Source: Rubripirellula tenax
GTDB lineage: Bacteria; Planctomycetota; Planctomycetia; Pirellulales; Pirellulaceae
Direction of reading: 5' to 3'
NCBI RefSeq assembly: GCF_007860125.1
Contig: NZ_SJPW01000002.1
Location: forward strand, 1,279,768 to 1,343,767
DNA: 64,000 nucleotides
Shown here: piece after piece, positions 48,406 to 59,200 of the stretch
Layout of the letters: each line of letters starts with the position of its first letter
Position numbering within the stretch: position 1 is the first letter of the stretch
Made by a program: the position numbers and the translations under genes
Notes under the pieces: model-generated
Told to the model about the DNA's origin: nothing
What the model saw: only the letters and a program-made list of their open reading frames with translations
Database searches by the model: none

Positions 48406-48549
48406 GTACACTTTTACTCGGATATCAACCAACACCAAGGGGTTTCAACATCGCTCGACGCGATGGCTTGGTTGAAGCCCAATACTGTTTTTTTCTAAGG
48501 AGATGCGTTCACGCATCGCGATCCATTGATTCGGCCAGCAGCCCCCGAC

Positions 48550-49488
48550 ATGACATCCGCTCGATTGATCCTGTTAACGGGAAGCCTCGCCGGAATTGAG
48601 GCGCCGTTGATGCACGGTTACTACATGATCGGCCGTCACGCCGAGTGCCAGATTCGCCCCAAGAGTCGCTCGGTCAGCCGACGGCATTCGTTGATTCATT
48701 GCCATGACAACGGCGTGCGACTGATGGATCTTGGCAGCACCAGTGGCACTCACGTCAACGAAGAACCGATCGAACATAAGACCTGGTTCGACCTGAAAGA
48801 GAACGATGTCGTCCGTTTCGGGAAGGTCACCTTTCGCGTCCGCCTGGCCTCGGAAGCCGCGACAGGCGACAAGTTGATGGCCATCGACCGACGCGCGAGC
48901 GGGCGATCACTGGTCACGTCGCGGGTGTCACCACCACCGGCACCCAATCATCGGCCGACGACCCACGATTCAAAGCGGTCACCCGAGGGCCAACCTTTGG
49001 CATCGCCGCAACTGCGACAAACCATGGTAAGCGGCGCCGCATGGGAGACCTTCGACATCGCCGGGTTCTTGGAATCGCAAGACGACCAAGACCGCGAGGA
49101 ACGCTACAGCCAAATCCGATCCAAGAACGCGGCTCTGGTCGAAAGGGAAAACCGACACGACCAAGGGCTCGACGACAGCAAAATCGATCACAACGACATC
49201 GACGACGAACCAGCAGCCGGTGCGGTCGCGTTGATCGAATCAGGATCCACGACGATTCGGAGCGACCGACCGACCAAGATGCGGCTCGGAAAAACGGTCG
49301 CGCCGAAATCGGCCTCGCCCCTCCGTGTACTGGGCTGGCCTAGCGGATTGCTCACTTCGGCTGATTCGGGAACATTGAAGCTCGCTGCGGCCATGCTGGC
49401 CACCGTTACGATCCTGGGGCTAGCTAGCTGGAAGCTCTATCAGTTCTCATCTGGGCCTGAAGTTCGCGTGATCGACCAAATCGACTGA
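48550..49488 (+). CDS. FHA-domain protein with C-terminal membrane anchor
   Basis: 312 residues. The FHA domain (about 4-100) has the conserved GRHAECQI, SVSRRHSLI and DLGSTSGTHVNE residues that bind phosphothreonine. A long polar region rich in D, R and P follows, and a membrane helix lies at about 280-300 (LAAAMLATVTILGLASWKLY). The frame is open from a TTG at 48526, but the ATG at 48550 fits better. Directly downstream of a Ser/Thr kinase, it probably docks phosphorylated partners or the kinase itself. The topology places the FHA domain inside the cell. Confidence 0.88.
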   Translation: MTSARLILLTGSLAGIEAPLMHGYYMIGRHAECQIRPKSRSVSRRHSLIHCHDNGVRLMDLGSTSGTHVNEEPIEHKTWFDLKENDVVRFGKVTFRVRLASEAATGDKLMAIDRRASGRSLVTSRVSPPPAPNHRPTTHDSKRSPEGQPLASPQLRQTMVSGAAWETFDIAGFLESQDDQDREERYSQIRSKNAALVERENRHDQGLDDSKIDHNDIDDEPAAGAVALIESGSTTIRSDRPTKMRLGKTVAPKSASPLRVLGWPSGLLTSADSGTLKLAAAMLATVTILGLASWKLYQFSSGPEVRVIDQID

Positions 49489-49562
49489 GTTCCCAAGCGG
49501 GTCGAGATTCGATTCGATCGTCGAATTTTCAATCGATTTCGACGGTTTCCAGGCCACCGGGT

Positions 49563-49591
49563 TTAGCGGGGTATTGAACCCCAACTATACT
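49563..49591 (+). promoter_or_regulatory. Possible promoter of the polysaccharide genes, with a palindrome in the spacer
   Basis: TTAGCG (49563-49568), a 17-base spacer and TATACT (49586-49591), ending 11 bases before the flippase ATG, so the message would be nearly leaderless. The spacer holds the inverted repeat ggggt-attga-acccc (49568-49582), which could be an operator. Tentative. Confidence 0.4.
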
Positions 49592-49602
49592 CAGCCCCTA
49601 CG

Positions 49603-50949
49603 ATGAAGCTTGAATCCACCCTCACCGAACCCGACACGCCGACGGCCCCGCCGCCGCCGGCGTGCGAGGACGTCGCTGCTGATTTAGAATCCGGTTCGGG
49701 TCGGGCCAGCGGAACGATCAAGCGGAAAGCACTCCAATTTGCGTCGACCGTTGGATTCGCGTTCGCCATCGTCGGGCTGCAACTGGGCCAGGGCATCTTG
49801 TTGGCGCGGTTGCTCGGTCCGGTCGGCCGGGGCGAATATGCTGCGGCCGTTTTGTATGCACAGATGTTTTTGTACGTCGGACTGTTCGGCGGCTTGGAAG
49901 TCATTTGCCGCCGCGCCGCCGACGATGAACACGCCGGCGATCGATTTCAATTGCGACGCGCGGCGCTGTGGCTGGGGATCACGACCGGCACCGTCACATC
50001 ACTGATCACGATCGTTTTGAATCTGGTCGCGTTGCCCGGCGACAAACGCTATTTGATTCCGATCGCTATCCTGTGCTCGCTCAGCATCGTTGGCCAACAT
50101 GCGATGTTGATCATGACAGCCGTCGATCGCGGCAGCGGCGAGTTTGGAAAATACAACCTGCGCCGATTGATTGCCGCGGCTGCGTTTCCGTTGATGCTGG
50201 TCATCGCCGCGATGACGATGCCGATCGATGTCATGACAACGGCAACACTTTTTGTTCTGGCGTCCGTGATTTCGATGGCGGCATGTCTGATCGGTGTTCC
50301 CAAACCGTTCCGTGGCGAGTCGGCGCCCAGCGTCAAGACGCTGGTGCGCGAGAGCCGACCGTACGGCTATTCGATGCTGGTGACCGATCTGTTTGAACGC
50401 CTCGATTTGTTCATGGTGCTGTGGTTGGCACCATTGATCGAACAAGGCTTTTACGCAGCGATGGTTCCGGCGGTGTATCCGTTGACCGTCATTCCGAACA
50501 CTTTAGGACTGTTCCTGTTCAATGCAGCTGCCAATCGAGACAGTCGCCTTGTCACACGAGACATCCACCGCATCCTGGGTTCGTCACTTGCCGTGCAAGG
50601 TGCGAGCACGATCGCGTTCATGGTGTTGATCGGACCGTTGGTGAAGCTCTTTTACGGCAATGACTTTGAACCAGCGATCCAGTTCGCGATGTGGTTAGCG
50701 CCGGCATCGGCGATCAAGGGTGTGCTGCAAGGACTCGACAGCTATTTGAAAGGTCGCGGCAGACCGCTCGCACCCATTCGAGCTCGTTTTTTGGCGATCG
50801 CCGTCATGGTCGGATCGACATGGGCGCTGTTCGATACGTATGGAACCCTGTCCATTGCCATGGCAGCACTTGCAGGCCAGGTGGTCTGCCTGATTTGGCT
50901 GACCAGCATTGTCTATTCAGATGTCCAGCATCAAGACATTGAGCTATGA
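49603..50949 (+). CDS. Polysaccharide flippase (Wzx-like, MATE/MurJ superfamily)
   Basis: 448 residues with about twelve to fourteen membrane helices and a 35-residue polar, proline-rich N-terminus. The segment QLGQGILLARLLGPVGRGEYA is typical of lipid-linked oligosaccharide flippases of the polysaccharide biosynthesis family, and SYLKGRGRPLAPIRARFLAI follows near the C-terminus. It would move the undecaprenyl-linked repeat unit across the membrane. The start of the next GT4 gene overlaps its stop by 4 bases (ATGA), indicating an operon of flippase and two glycosyltransferases. Confidence 0.85.
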   Translation: MKLESTLTEPDTPTAPPPPACEDVAADLESGSGRASGTIKRKALQFASTVGFAFAIVGLQLGQGILLARLLGPVGRGEYAAAVLYAQMFLYVGLFGGLEVICRRAADDEHAGDRFQLRRAALWLGITTGTVTSLITIVLNLVALPGDKRYLIPIAILCSLSIVGQHAMLIMTAVDRGSGEFGKYNLRRLIAAAAFPLMLVIAAMTMPIDVMTTATLFVLASVISMAACLIGVPKPFRGESAPSVKTLVRESRPYGYSMLVTDLFERLDLFMVLWLAPLIEQGFYAAMVPAVYPLTVIPNTLGLFLFNAAANRDSRLVTRDIHRILGSSLAVQGASTIAFMVLIGPLVKLFYGNDFEPAIQFAMWLAPASAIKGVLQGLDSYLKGRGRPLAPIRARFLAIAVMVGSTWALFDTYGTLSIAMAALAGQVVCLIWLTSIVYSDVQHQDIEL

Positions 50950-52166
50950 AATCAGCCGACCCAATCCCTTCGCCCAAAGACGCACACGTCGTTTTCTTAG
51001 TCAACTTCGTTGCACCCAATTTGATTGCGGTATGCCAACAAATTGCGTCGCGTGTTGGGAAGTTCACGGTCCTTTCATCGGTCGCGATGGAATCCAATCG
51101 CGATTGGAAAACCGAGTGGGGTGATCTCGACGTACGCGTCCAGAAAACGTGGACCATCACGCGCCACCCCAAGCATCCCGGTGGTTACCAAGAAGTCAAT
51201 TACATCCACATTCCGCTCGATACGCTCAGCCAGCTTCGTCGATTGAATCCCGATGTGGTCGTGTCACTTGAATTGGGGGCCCGCACGGCTTGGTCAACCT
51301 TGTACCGAACCCTGCATCGCCAATGCGTTCACGTGACCACCGTTTATGCGTCGGAGCGCAGCGAAAGTGGTCGCGGGCGCCTCCGTGGCTGGCTTCGGCG
51401 CCGACTGCTGCGCCGGGCTCCATGGGTCACGTACAATGGCCCCAGTTGCAAACGTTTGTTGGAATCGTTTGGCGCCGATCCAGACCGGATGTCACCGTGG
51501 AACTACGCCGCGGATCCGAACAAGGCGTATCGTGGGCCCTTGACGCCGCGCGGCGATCGATCATCGATTCAATTGTTGACGGTTGGACAACTGAGCGAGC
51601 GCAAAGGGATCTTGCCGGCGCTGGAACAACTTTCGAAATGGGCGATCGATCATCCGGAAAATCGATTGCATTGGAATGTGGTGGGCAACGGTCCTCAGTT
51701 GGAAACCATCAAGGCCGCAACCTTACCCGAAAACCTGACGATGACCCTGCACGGTCACTGCTGTCCCGACCAAATTGCCGCTCAGTACCGCGACAACGAT
51801 ATGATGCTGTTCCCAACGCTCGCCGATGAATGGGGACTGGTCGTTGACGAGTCGCTGCAATCGGGGTTGCCGGTCATCGGCAGCCTTCACAGTCAGTCGG
51901 TCACAACGCTGTTGACCGATGGAATCGAAGGAATGGTCTATGATCCCGAAGTGCCGACATCGTTGGCGGACGCACTGGACCGATTGATGGCGATGTCGGA
52001 TGAAGCCTATGCTCGAATGCCGTCACAAGCACGCCAGGTCGGCGAGACTCGCACTCCCGAGGCATCTGCCCAACAGTTCGTCGATGCGGTCGCATTTGCG
52101 CTCGCCGCCAAACACGTCAACTCAAAGAATGAATCACGTCAACAGCCCGATCCGGTGCAACGATGA
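50946..52166 (+). CDS. GT4 glycosyltransferase
   Basis: 406 residues with the GT-B fold. The C-terminal half carries the E-x7-E donor site in LFPTLADEWGLVVDESLQSGLPVIGS and QLLTVGQLSERKGILPALEQL. Transfers a nucleotide-sugar unit in surface-glycan assembly. The N-terminal half (about 1-190) is divergent. It overlaps the flippase end by 4 bases and the next glycosyltransferase by 4 bases, so the three are surely co-translated. The sugar is unknown. Confidence 0.88.
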   Translation: MKSADPIPSPKDAHVVFLVNFVAPNLIAVCQQIASRVGKFTVLSSVAMESNRDWKTEWGDLDVRVQKTWTITRHPKHPGGYQEVNYIHIPLDTLSQLRRLNPDVVVSLELGARTAWSTLYRTLHRQCVHVTTVYASERSESGRGRLRGWLRRRLLRRAPWVTYNGPSCKRLLESFGADPDRMSPWNYAADPNKAYRGPLTPRGDRSSIQLLTVGQLSERKGILPALEQLSKWAIDHPENRLHWNVVGNGPQLETIKAATLPENLTMTLHGHCCPDQIAAQYRDNDMMLFPTLADEWGLVVDESLQSGLPVIGSLHSQSVTTLLTDGIEGMVYDPEVPTSLADALDRLMAMSDEAYARMPSQARQVGETRTPEASAQQFVDAVAFALAAKHVNSKNESRQQPDPVQR

Positions 52167-53317
52167 GCGTGGCGCCCCGCACAACGACGGACAATCCTTT
52201 GCCGCCCGCCGCGACGCCGATGCACGTCGCCGTGTACATGGCCGACCAAAACCCCCATCGCGATCGCAGCCAAGGCATCACGTCGATGACCCGGACGTTG
52301 ATGGACGAATTTGCCGTTCGCGATGATCTACGTCTGACTCAGATCGTCAGCAGCAGTTCGCATCGGCAAACGCAACCCAACATCCAAACCAGCTCGATTC
52401 CGTTTCGTACCGATGGTCGAGCGGGTCGTTTGATCGCCGACGCCATCCATCCTTGGATAGCTCGTCCAGATGTGGATCTGTGGTACTACCCCAAGGGCTA
52501 CGCGCCGCGATCGGTAAAACCGTATCATCCATCGGTGGGCACGATGCACGACACCATTGTCCAATACTACGCCGACCACTATCCCGATTCGCGAAGCCCG
52601 CGTGCGTTTCGATATTGGATCGAGCTGACCAAACGCAGCCTGCAAGAATTTTCGTACGTGCTGACGATCTCGCAACATGCCGCCGGGCAACTGAGAGAGT
52701 TTTGCGATCGCTATCAGATCACGCCGCCGCCGATCGAGGTCACCTACGAAGGCAGTTCATGGGAATCGGTCCGCGACGTTCGTTACGAAAAAAATGAATG
52801 CGTGACTCACCTGGCGTCGCAAGCGCCCCATAAAGGCACCAATCGATTACTGAAGTTCTGGGAAACGCTCCAATCGCGTGGCCGCGACTTACCACGTTTG
52901 GAATTGATCGGTCGCCTGGACAAAGAAGGCGAGCAGATCGCCACCAGACTGCGCAACTTCGTGCAACATCCGCCGCAGCCACTCGAGGATTTACAAACAA
53001 CGATCGGGCGAGCGCGAGCCTTGTTGTTGCCCAGCGAAATCGAGGGCTTCGGCTTGCCCGCGTTGGAAGCGTATTACGTGGGGACGCCAACGTGTTATGT
53101 TCGCGGCACATCCGTCGGCGAAGTCGTCGACGAACGGGGCAGGGCAGGGGAGTTTGATTTGACCGATGTCGACGACTTCGAGCGGTCGTTCGACTGGGCG
53201 CTTTCAATCGACGAGCCAACGATCCGATCGATTGGCGACGCGATGTACGATCGTTTTTCAAACAAAGTAATCGCAGAACGCATCGTCGCGGCTTTTCGCC
53301 GCGCCGTTTCCGTGTGA
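52163..53317 (+). CDS. GT4 glycosyltransferase
   Basis: 384 residues, second glycosyltransferase of the cluster. The E-x7-E motif lies in LLLPSEIEGFGLPALEAYYVG, with the KGTNRLLKFWETLQ-type GT4 segment before it. Mannosyltransferases of this form are typical in cell-surface clusters, but donor and acceptor are not readable. The start overlaps the previous gene by 4 bases and the stop lies 15 bases before the NYN gene. Confidence 0.88.
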   Translation: MSVAPRTTTDNPLPPAATPMHVAVYMADQNPHRDRSQGITSMTRTLMDEFAVRDDLRLTQIVSSSSHRQTQPNIQTSSIPFRTDGRAGRLIADAIHPWIARPDVDLWYYPKGYAPRSVKPYHPSVGTMHDTIVQYYADHYPDSRSPRAFRYWIELTKRSLQEFSYVLTISQHAAGQLREFCDRYQITPPPIEVTYEGSSWESVRDVRYEKNECVTHLASQAPHKGTNRLLKFWETLQSRGRDLPRLELIGRLDKEGEQIATRLRNFVQHPPQPLEDLQTTIGRARALLLPSEIEGFGLPALEAYYVGTPTCYVRGTSVGEVVDERGRAGEFDLTDVDDFERSFDWALSIDEPTIRSIGDAMYDRFSNKVIAERIVAAFRRAVSV

Positions 53318-53332
53318 CCGGGCCACGACATC

Positions 53333-53890
53333 ATGAACACCGAACCACTCGATCGCCACGGGTCGGCATCGCTGTGGTTGTTGGTTGACGGGTACAACGT
53401 CCTTGCGCCGACTGCACCGCCACGCAACCCAGGTGCAAACTGGCTGCACCAAGAACGGTTGCTTTTGATCCATCGATTGGCCGAACACCTTGATGCCGAA
53501 ACTTGCCGGCGGACGTGTGTCGTCTTTGACGCGGCGAACCCGCCCCGCGACCGACCCCATCGTTTTTCGATCAGCGAGATCGAAGTGATCTTTGCCGTAG
53601 ACTACCCCGAAGCCGATGACTTGATCGAAGAATTGATCGCCGCTCACACATCACCCAAGTCATTGGCCGTCGTGTCCTCCGACGCGAGAGTCCAAACCGC
53701 AGCAAAACGCAAAGGATCACTCGCCTTTGAGTCGCAACCATGGCTGGACGACCTGCTTGACGGCCACGTTCACTTGGCCGTGGATCGCTCGCGCCCAGAC
53801 ACATTGCCACATCCAAAAACCAAACCCGACGCGCCGACCGATTCCGACGTCACCGATTGGATGCGCGAGTTCGGATTTGATGCCGACTGA
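53333..53890 (+). CDS. NYN-domain (YacP-like) RNA-processing nuclease
   Basis: 185 residues. The PIN/NYN-type motif LLVDGYNVLAP with an active-site aspartate lies at about residues 17-27, and acidic residues appear in DYPEADDLIEELI and SSDARVQ. Close to the YacP/Rae1 group, whose B. subtilis member cleaves mRNA at the ribosome. The tail (about 150-185) is polar. Lying only 15 bases after the glycosyltransferase gene, it would be on the same transcript although the functions differ. Reaction and target are inferred from family. Confidence 0.8.
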   Translation: MNTEPLDRHGSASLWLLVDGYNVLAPTAPPRNPGANWLHQERLLLIHRLAEHLDAETCRRTCVVFDAANPPRDRPHRFSISEIEVIFAVDYPEADDLIEELIAAHTSPKSLAVVSSDARVQTAAKRKGSLAFESQPWLDDLLDGHVHLAVDRSRPDTLPHPKTKPDAPTDSDVTDWMREFGFDAD

Positions 53891-53957
53891 ATCGCTCAGT
53901 GGGCGAGCGTGGAAATTGTAACGCCAATCAACTCCAAACCTCATCGCGAGTTTCTTC

Positions 53958-56249
53958 ATGTGTAGCCATCGAGCAGCTCAAGCCATGATTCTGATGGCGT
54001 TGCTTTGCGGGTTTTCCTTTGCTTCCGCCGCGATGGCGGACGGCCCCCCACCAACACCACGCACGATCAATGATCGATTGACGGTTCGTTGGACGGATGA
54101 TGATCATTGTTGGTTTTCGCGAGAAACGTCGGACGGTGACAAGGAAATCGTTCGCGTCGACGCTGCATCGGGAACGATGACCATCGAGTCGGCTGCTGAT
54201 CTGGAAGCATCCCCGAAGGTTCCTCTTGGCTTCCAGGGCGGCCCCGCACCCCATTCGGGGCCATCGGACGACGAAACTGAAATCGAGTTCGTCAATCGAA
54301 CCGAGCAACCCGTTCAAATGTTTTGGATCAGCACCAGCGGCGAGCGGATTGCTTACGCGAAAATTGCAGCGGGGAAGACGCATCGCCAACACACCTACGC
54401 TGGGCACGTTTGGGAATCGATCGGCGACGACCGCAAGTACTACGGAAATATCGTTGCCGACGTACCGCGAACGGTGGTAGTGATCCAGCAAGAGTTTGCC
54501 ATTCCTGAAACGAAATCAACGAAGAAAAAACGTCGACGAAAAAACGATAAGGATCCCGACCAACCCGGATGGAAAGAACTCAAAGCAGCCGTCAATACAT
54601 CGGACGATCCGTCCGTCACCATCGCTGATCCACAGCGGTCGCCCGATGGACGGGTCTTGGCAGCGTGGAAAAAAACAACCGCTGATCCAATGCCGGTATA
54701 TACGATTGAATCATCCCCCAAGGGCGGAGGCCGCGTGAGATTGTCCGAGCGAGGTTATCGATTGCCCGGCGACGCCATGGATCAGTACGAGTTGGTGATG
54801 TGGGACGTCCATGACCACGAATTGATTCCTGCCGGGATTCCAGTCATCGATTTCGGGCGCCCGCGAATACGATGGCGAGGTGAACATGATCTGATGATTG
54901 AAAAAGTCGATCGAGGACATCAACGCTTTCGTCTGTTCGTGATCGATCCCATCGAACACAAAGTCACCACGCCGATCGATGAAACAACTGACACGTTCAT
55001 CTGGTCTCGGCATGGCCCTTCGGTGGCGACGGTGACTTATATGGACGATACCGACGAAGTGATCTTTGCCACCGAACAACGCGGGTATAGGCATCTGTAT
55101 CTTGTTGACCTCAGTGAACAAACACCGATGCGTGCGATCACGGCGGGCGACTTTTTGGTTCGTGATTTGATTCACATTGACGAACAGCGGCGACAGCTTG
55201 ATTTGGTCGTCGGCGAGTATCACGACGACCAAGATCCCTATCATCGGCACCTGATTCGTGTCGGAATCGACGACGGCAAGGTCACCAACCTCACCGACGG
55301 TGACGGCGACCACGAATTTCAGTTCTCCCCCGACCGTCGCTACGTCATCGTCAATCACAGCCGCGTGGACTCACCACCGGTTCACCAATTGCGGCGGACC
55401 GACGACGGTGCCTTACTTGCGACGCTTGCGGAAGCGAAACGCGTCGTGCCGACGGACTCGACAATGTCGCTCCCGACGCGATTCGTCGCCAAAGGACGCG
55501 ATGGCACCACCGACATTTGGGGCCTGATCTGTTTTCCCAACGGCTATGATCCGAATTCGAAAAAACGTTACCCGGTGATCGAATCAATCTACGCGGGACC
55601 GCACGATTCGCATGTGCCGAAACGATATCGGAACGCGCCGTGGTATAGCGAGATGACTTCACTGGGTTTCATCGTCGTGCGCATCGACGGAATGGGGACG
55701 GCAAACCGATCGAAGGCGTTTCATGATGTCTGTTGGCACAATCTGAAAGATGCCGGCTTTCCGGATCGGATTGCATGGATGCGTCAGGCCGCCAAGCAGC
55801 ATCCCGCGATGGACCTTTCACGAGTCGGAATCTACGGTACTTCGGCAGGCGGACAAAACGCGTGCGGCGCGCTGCTGTTCCATGGTGACTTTTACAAAGC
55901 GGCCGTCGCTTCGTGCGGATGCCACGACAACCGGATGGACAAAGCATCGTGGAACGAACAATGGATGGGCGTGCCGGTCGGCCCGCACTATGGTCGATCC
56001 AGCAACATCGACAACGCTGCAAACCTTAGCGGCGATCTGCTTTTGTTGGTTGGCGAACTCGATGAAAATGTTCCGCCCGAATCCACGCTGCGATTGGTCG
56101 ACGCGCTGATCAAGGCGGATAAGCGATTCGATTTCCTGATGATCCCGGGAATGGGCCACAGCGACGGAGGCACCTACGGCCGGAAACGGACGCGAGACTT
56201 TTTTGTCGAAAAGCTGATCGAAAAATCTGCTGCGGCGATCACGCGATAG
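53958..56249 (+). CDS. Exported S9 (DPP IV-type) peptidase with a VHL-like beta domain
   Basis: 763 residues, signal peptide at 1-27. Residues about 103-172 (IEFVNRTEQPVQMFWIST, then AGKTHRQHTYAGHVWESIGD) match the beta domain of the von Hippel-Lindau protein, inserted before the DPP IV beta-propeller (about 215-510). The C-terminal alpha/beta hydrolase (about 520-763) has S629 in GTSAGGQ, D702 in GELDENVPP and H734 in GMGHSDGG. Cleaves peptides in the periplasm or outside. VHL-beta domains occur in several planctomycete proteins. The stop overlaps the end of convergent putA by 11 bases. Confidence 0.9.
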   Translation: MCSHRAAQAMILMALLCGFSFASAAMADGPPPTPRTINDRLTVRWTDDDHCWFSRETSDGDKEIVRVDAASGTMTIESAADLEASPKVPLGFQGGPAPHSGPSDDETEIEFVNRTEQPVQMFWISTSGERIAYAKIAAGKTHRQHTYAGHVWESIGDDRKYYGNIVADVPRTVVVIQQEFAIPETKSTKKKRRRKNDKDPDQPGWKELKAAVNTSDDPSVTIADPQRSPDGRVLAAWKKTTADPMPVYTIESSPKGGGRVRLSERGYRLPGDAMDQYELVMWDVHDHELIPAGIPVIDFGRPRIRWRGEHDLMIEKVDRGHQRFRLFVIDPIEHKVTTPIDETTDTFIWSRHGPSVATVTYMDDTDEVIFATEQRGYRHLYLVDLSEQTPMRAITAGDFLVRDLIHIDEQRRQLDLVVGEYHDDQDPYHRHLIRVGIDDGKVTNLTDGDGDHEFQFSPDRRYVIVNHSRVDSPPVHQLRRTDDGALLATLAEAKRVVPTDSTMSLPTRFVAKGRDGTTDIWGLICFPNGYDPNSKKRYPVIESIYAGPHDSHVPKRYRNAPWYSEMTSLGFIVVRIDGMGTANRSKAFHDVCWHNLKDAGFPDRIAWMRQAAKQHPAMDLSRVGIYGTSAGGQNACGALLFHGDFYKAAVASCGCHDNRMDKASWNEQWMGVPVGPHYGRSSNIDNAANLSGDLLLLVGELDENVPPESTLRLVDALIKADKRFDFLMIPGMGHSDGGTYGRKRTRDFFVEKLIEKSAAAITR

Positions 56250-59200
56250 GCCGCCTTGATTCTTCGCTGCGACGACCGAGGTTGCCGTATCGATGGTAGT
56301 CGTGTGAAATCGACTGCTCGTCCAAGTAACGCAGGCATTCGATTTTCGCTTCCGCCAGGACGGGTTCGCTGATGACGGTGACGAACTCTGTCGCGCAAGC
56401 GACCGCTGATCTTCGCTGGCATCTGTTTGCGTTCAATCGCCTCATTCGCTTGACGTCACCCGATTCGATTCGATCGGCCAATGCTTCATCCGATTCGTCG
56501 ATCGGTTCCACCAACCCGGGGACCGCGTCGGCGATCGCATCGAACCACTCGCTCCATGAATCGGGTGTGTCGGGATCGCTGGATAACGTGACGGGTGTCC
56601 CAACCGAGACCGCCGCGATCAACGCGACCAGCGCGTCACGAAGCGAATCGTCCACCTCGACTCGAATGGTCATTGCCGGCACGCAGCGGTATCGACGCAA
56701 ATTGTCTTGACCGAGCAATCGTACCGTATCGTGGCTGCGAGAAAATTCGGACTCCATCGCCGCGCAACTGTCCGTGATCATTCGCGAAAGTATCGGCCGA
56801 AGATCGGCATCAAGACGCTCGCCCGACAAACCCGACAACCAATCCCGCAGCGCCGACGACGGGTAGGGTTCATCGTGGACGGGTAGGTCATTGGCATCTG
56901 ATACGTTTGCCTCGTCGCTGATTCGCATCAGTGCCAGGACATAGTGCGGACCGCCCGCTTTGACGCCGGGGCCATACGCGCTCAAGCCGACGCCGCCGAA
57001 CGGTTGACGCAGCACGATCGCGCCCGTGGTGGAACGATTGATGTAGAGATTGCCGGCGTGAACGGACTGCTTCCACAATTCGATTTCACGCTCGTCGAGA
57101 CTTTCGAGTCCACTGGTCAGCCCGTAGCCTGTCGAACGAACGATCTCGATCGCTTCTTCCAACCGAGAAAACGGCATCACACCAAGTACCGGCCCGAACA
57201 ATTCGTTCATGTGCGTGTAGCCGCCCGACTGGACGTTCCACTTGACGCCGGGCCGATACAGATTCGGTTGGCCGACAATGTGCTCGGGGACGACCAACCA
57301 AGTTTCATCATCTTCGAGCGTCTTCATCCCGCGTGCCAACGTCTCCCCGGGTGGACCGATCAGTGGCCCCATTTTCGTAGACAGTTCCCAAGCGGAACCG
57401 ACGGGGATGCTGTCGACCGCGTCGGCCAACATGGCCCGAAATTTGGGATCGTTGAAGACTTCTTTTTCTAGCAGTAACAACGACGTGGCACTGCACTTTT
57501 GACCGCCATGGCCGAACGCCGAGTGAATGACATGTTTGACCGCCAAATCGCGGTCGGCCATCGCCGTAACGATCGTTGCATTCTTGCCACCGGTTTCGGC
57601 CAGCAGGTGCAGATCGGGACGCACCACCAACATGCGTTTGGCAGTGGAAGTTCCGCCGGTCAGCATCACGGTATCGATTTGCGGGTTGGCGACCAAACCG
57701 GATTCGGCGTCCGCATCCTCACAGGGAATCATTTGCAACACATCGCGGGGCACGCCTGCGTCCCAGAACGCTTGGCAAAGCAGGGCGGCAACCAAAACCG
57801 TTTCCGAAGCGGGTTTCAAGATCACCGTATTGCCACACGCGATGGCTGCCGCGATCCCGCCACACGGAATGGCCAGCGGAAAGTTCCACGGCGTGATCAC
57901 GGCAACCACACCACGAGCTTCGCATCGGACGGTGGTGCAGTGAAGCCAATCGGCGACGGTCAGCGGATAGAACTCACAAAAATCGATCGCCTCGCTGACT
58001 TCGGGGTCGGCTTCCAAGATCGTTTTGCCGCCATCGGCTACCATCGCGCCGATCAAGTCGTCGCGCCGCTGGCGGATCAATTGAGCGACCCGTCGCAGGA
58101 TTTCGTGTCGATCCGTGATCGACGTTGCACTCCAAGAATCCAACCCGTCGTGGGCAAGCGATACGGCGGCTTGCACCTGATCCAGCGTGGCTGATTGATA
58201 TCGACTGACCACGCGCTGGGGTCGCGACGGATCGTAGGACAACCGCACTTGGCCAGGATCCCGATCCGCCTTGGTGTTACCGATCCACAGTTCGACATTG
58301 GTCGCTTGGTCGTCACAACGAACGATCCAATTATCGAGAATCATTTGCGCCCATTGCGAGTTCGCAGGCACAGCCCAATCGGTATCGGGTTCATTGACGA
58401 ACGCCGACCAATCATCGGCCGGTGCAGGGCAGGGCGGTTGCGCATGCCGGTCGATGTTTCGCCGTGGCGATGACGAAACCGTTGAAGCCGAATCCAGCGC
58501 GTCGCGAAAATCGTCGGCCAAGGATCGAAACTCGGGACTGTTCGATTCCAGTCGATACGCATGACGAAGAAAGTTCTGTGGCCCCGTATTCTCATCCAAT
58601 CGTCGAATCAGATAGCCGATCGCATTGAGAAACTCTTCGCGAAGACACGCAGGCGCATACAGCAGCATAGCGCCAACGTGCTCTTCAATCGCCCGACGTT
58701 GATGGTTGGCCATCCCTTCGAGCATTTCGATTTGAATCGCTTCGGTGTCCTTGATCGCATCGGACCAAATCAATCCGAGCGCGACGTCAAACAGATTGTG
58801 GGAAGCCAGTCCGACACGAACAAAACCCTGTTGGGCCGCATCGATCAGGCTTCGCAACATTCGCTTGTAGTTAGCATCCGTTTCCAACTTGGTGCGATAC
58901 GGAGCCTGGGCGTGCCCGGCGATCGATGCTTCGACTCGCTCCATTTCCAGATTGGCACCCTTGACCAAACGGATGGTCAATCCGGTGCAACCGTTTGCAA
59001 CCCGCCGCGCCGACCATTCGATCAAACGGTTCATCACATGAAACGAATCGGGAATGTAGGCTTGCAACGCGATGCCGGCCCGGACATTTTCCAGGCCCGG
59101 TCTATCGAGCGTTTGGCAAAGGATGTCCGCTGTCAGATAGAGGTCGCGATACTCTTCCATGTCCAAATAAATGAACTTTCCTTGGCCGGTCGCCCGATCC

